Below, in pieces: positions 6,809 to 7,829 of a stretch of DNA of 7,829 bases; position 1 is the first letter of the stretch, and every line of letters starts with the position of its first letter. The stretch covers positions 1-7,829 of the forward strand of contig CANQJU010000046.1 in NCBI GenBank assembly GCA_947624315.1, in the 5' to 3' direction. This DNA is from an uncultured Bacilli bacterium. GTDB taxonomy: Bacteria; Bacillota_I; Bacilli_A; ML615J-28; CAG-698. Made by a program: the position numbers and the translations under genes. The notes under the pieces are model-generated. The model saw only the letters and a list, made by a program, of their open reading frames with translations. It ran no database searches and was not told where the DNA came from.

Positions 6809-7829
6809 TTGAGAAAAAGTGGAATATTATTGCATATAAGCGCTTTACCTAATAAATATGGAATTGGAACATTTGGTAAGGAAGCTTATGAATTTGTTGA
6901 TTTTTTAAATGATGCTGGTCAAAGTTATTGGCAAGTCTTACCACTAGGTCCAACAACCTTTGGTGACTCACCTTATCAAAGCTTTTCCGCTTTTGCTGGT
7001 AATCCTTATTTTATTGATTTTGATTTATTAAAAGAAGAAAAATTGTTAAAGAAAAGTGATTATGATTATTTAAAGAATCAAAATGATAGAGTTGATTTTG
7101 AATGGTTATATATTAATAAATATAAAGTTTTAAGAAAAGCTTTTAATAATTTCTTTATAAATAATGATTATTTATGTTTTTTAAAAGAAAATAGTTATTG
7201 GTTAGATGATTATGCTTTATTTATGGCTATAAAAGAAAATCAGAATAATAATAACTGGAGTCAATGGGAAACTGATTTAAAGAAAAGAGAAACAAAAGCA
7301 ATTAAAGAGTTTATTATTAATAATCAAAAAGAAATTGATTTTTGGAAATTTGTTCAATATGTCTTTTTTAAACAATGGTTTAATCTTAAAAACTATGCCA
7401 ATAAAAAAGGCATAAAAATAATAGGAGATGTTCCTATTTATGTTGCCTATGATTCTAGTGATGTATGGGCAAATCCTTATAACTGGCAACTTGATGAAAA
7501 CTATCAACCTACTAAAGTTGCTGGATGTCCACCTGATGCCTTTTCAGCTTTAGGCCAATTATGGGGAAACCCTATATATGATTATAAAAAAATGAAAAAG
7601 GATAATTATAATTGGTGGATTGAAAGAGTCAAAAAAGCTTTTGAAATGTTTGATACAGTTCGCATTGATCATTTCCGTGGCTTTTCAGCTTATTATGCCA
7701 TTCCATATGGAGATAAAGATGCTTGTGATGGTCATTGGGAAGAAGGAGTAGCTATAGATTTATTTAATAAAATAAAAGAAAAACTTGGGAATGTTGAAAT
7801 AATTGCTGAAGATTTAGGTTTTTTAACAG
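6809..7829 (+). CDS. malQ: 4-alpha-glucanotransferase (amylomaltase, GH77), 3' end beyond window
   Basis: This is the first 340 residues of a cytosolic GH77 enzyme that transfers alpha-1,4-glucan segments between maltodextrins and releases glucose, in maltose, starch or glycogen metabolism. The start is TTG with a good ribosome binding site. Homology begins at once: SGILLHISALPNKYGIGTFG (4-23), then WQVLPLGPTTFGDSPYQSFS (41-60), GDVPIYVAYDSSDVW (207-221), GCPPDAFSALGQLWGNP (234-250), VRIDHFRGF (284-292, nucleophile Asp287) and IIAEDLGF (331-338, acid/base Glu334). The third catalytic Asp, in the later HDT motif, lies beyond the window. Family length is about 490-510 residues, so about 150-170 are missing. 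No frameshift or in-frame stop is visible. It lies 14 bp after the thioesterase gene and probably shares the promoter at 4651. Confidence 0.96.
   Translation, partial: MRKSGILLHISALPNKYGIGTFGKEAYEFVDFLNDAGQSYWQVLPLGPTTFGDSPYQSFSAFAGNPYFIDFDLLKEEKLLKKSDYDYLKNQNDRVDFEWLYINKYKVLRKAFNNFFINNDYLCFLKENSYWLDDYALFMAIKENQNNNNWSQWETDLKKRETKAIKEFIINNQKEIDFWKFVQYVFFKQWFNLKNYANKKGIKIIGDVPIYVAYDSSDVWANPYNWQLDENYQPTKVAGCPPDAFSALGQLWGNPIYDYKKMKKDNYNWWIERVKKAFEMFDTVRIDHFRGFSAYYAIPYGDKDACDGHWEEGVAIDLFNKIKEKLGNVEIIAEDLGFLT

Noticed and set aside
1..7829. Mycoplasma-type code, mobile element, CRISPR array, tRNA or novel defence system
   Set aside because: Every Trp is TGG and no frame needs TGA. I found no transposase, repeat-spacer pattern, cloverleaf-like sequence or unfamiliar gene cluster; all six genes belong to known families.

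Overview
The window is an AT-rich (by eye about 30% G+C) bacterial chromosome segment with six protein genes, all on the + strand. The first and last genes are cut by the window edges. Low G+C, Gram-positive-style ribosome binding sites, TTG starts, a heterodimeric ABC exporter of the Firmicutes type and an ATP-dependent PEP carboxykinase suggest a fermentative low-G+C Firmicute. An Erysipelotrichia, Coprobacillus or RF39-like gut lineage is possible, but genus cannot be fixed from this sequence. All tryptophans are TGG and no gene contains an in-frame TGA, so there is no sign of the mycoplasma code.

Layout: (1) 1-702 is the C-terminal part of pckA, closed by a strong terminator at 727-755. 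(2) 756-957 is an intergenic control region with two overlapping imperfect dyads, a near-consensus extended -10 promoter (852-880) and a short leader with a terminator-like hairpin just before the next gene. (3) 958-2700 and 2693-4585 are two overlapping genes encoding the two different halves of a heterodimeric ABC exporter, closed by a long hairpin terminator (4593-4635). (4) A second strong promoter (4651-4679) lies almost on top of the start codon of an AzgA-type purine permease (4689-6062). This gene is followed at 9 and 14 bp spacing by an acyl-ACP thioesterase (6072-6794) and by malQ (6809 onward, TTG start, running off the end).

There are thus three transcription units: pckA; the ABC pair; and permease-thioesterase-malQ. 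The ABC halves clearly work together: one carries the degenerate ATP site residues and the other the catalytic ones, with complementary signature motifs. The last three genes share no obvious pathway and look like a housekeeping operon (nucleobase salvage, acyl chain release, glucan metabolism).

I see no mobile element, CRISPR array, tRNA, rRNA or defence system. The families are all known. What deserves a second look is the regulatory architecture: a possible attenuator and leaderless leader peptide before the ABC pair, a probably leaderless permease mRNA, and start-codon choices that automatic annotation would probably get wrong.
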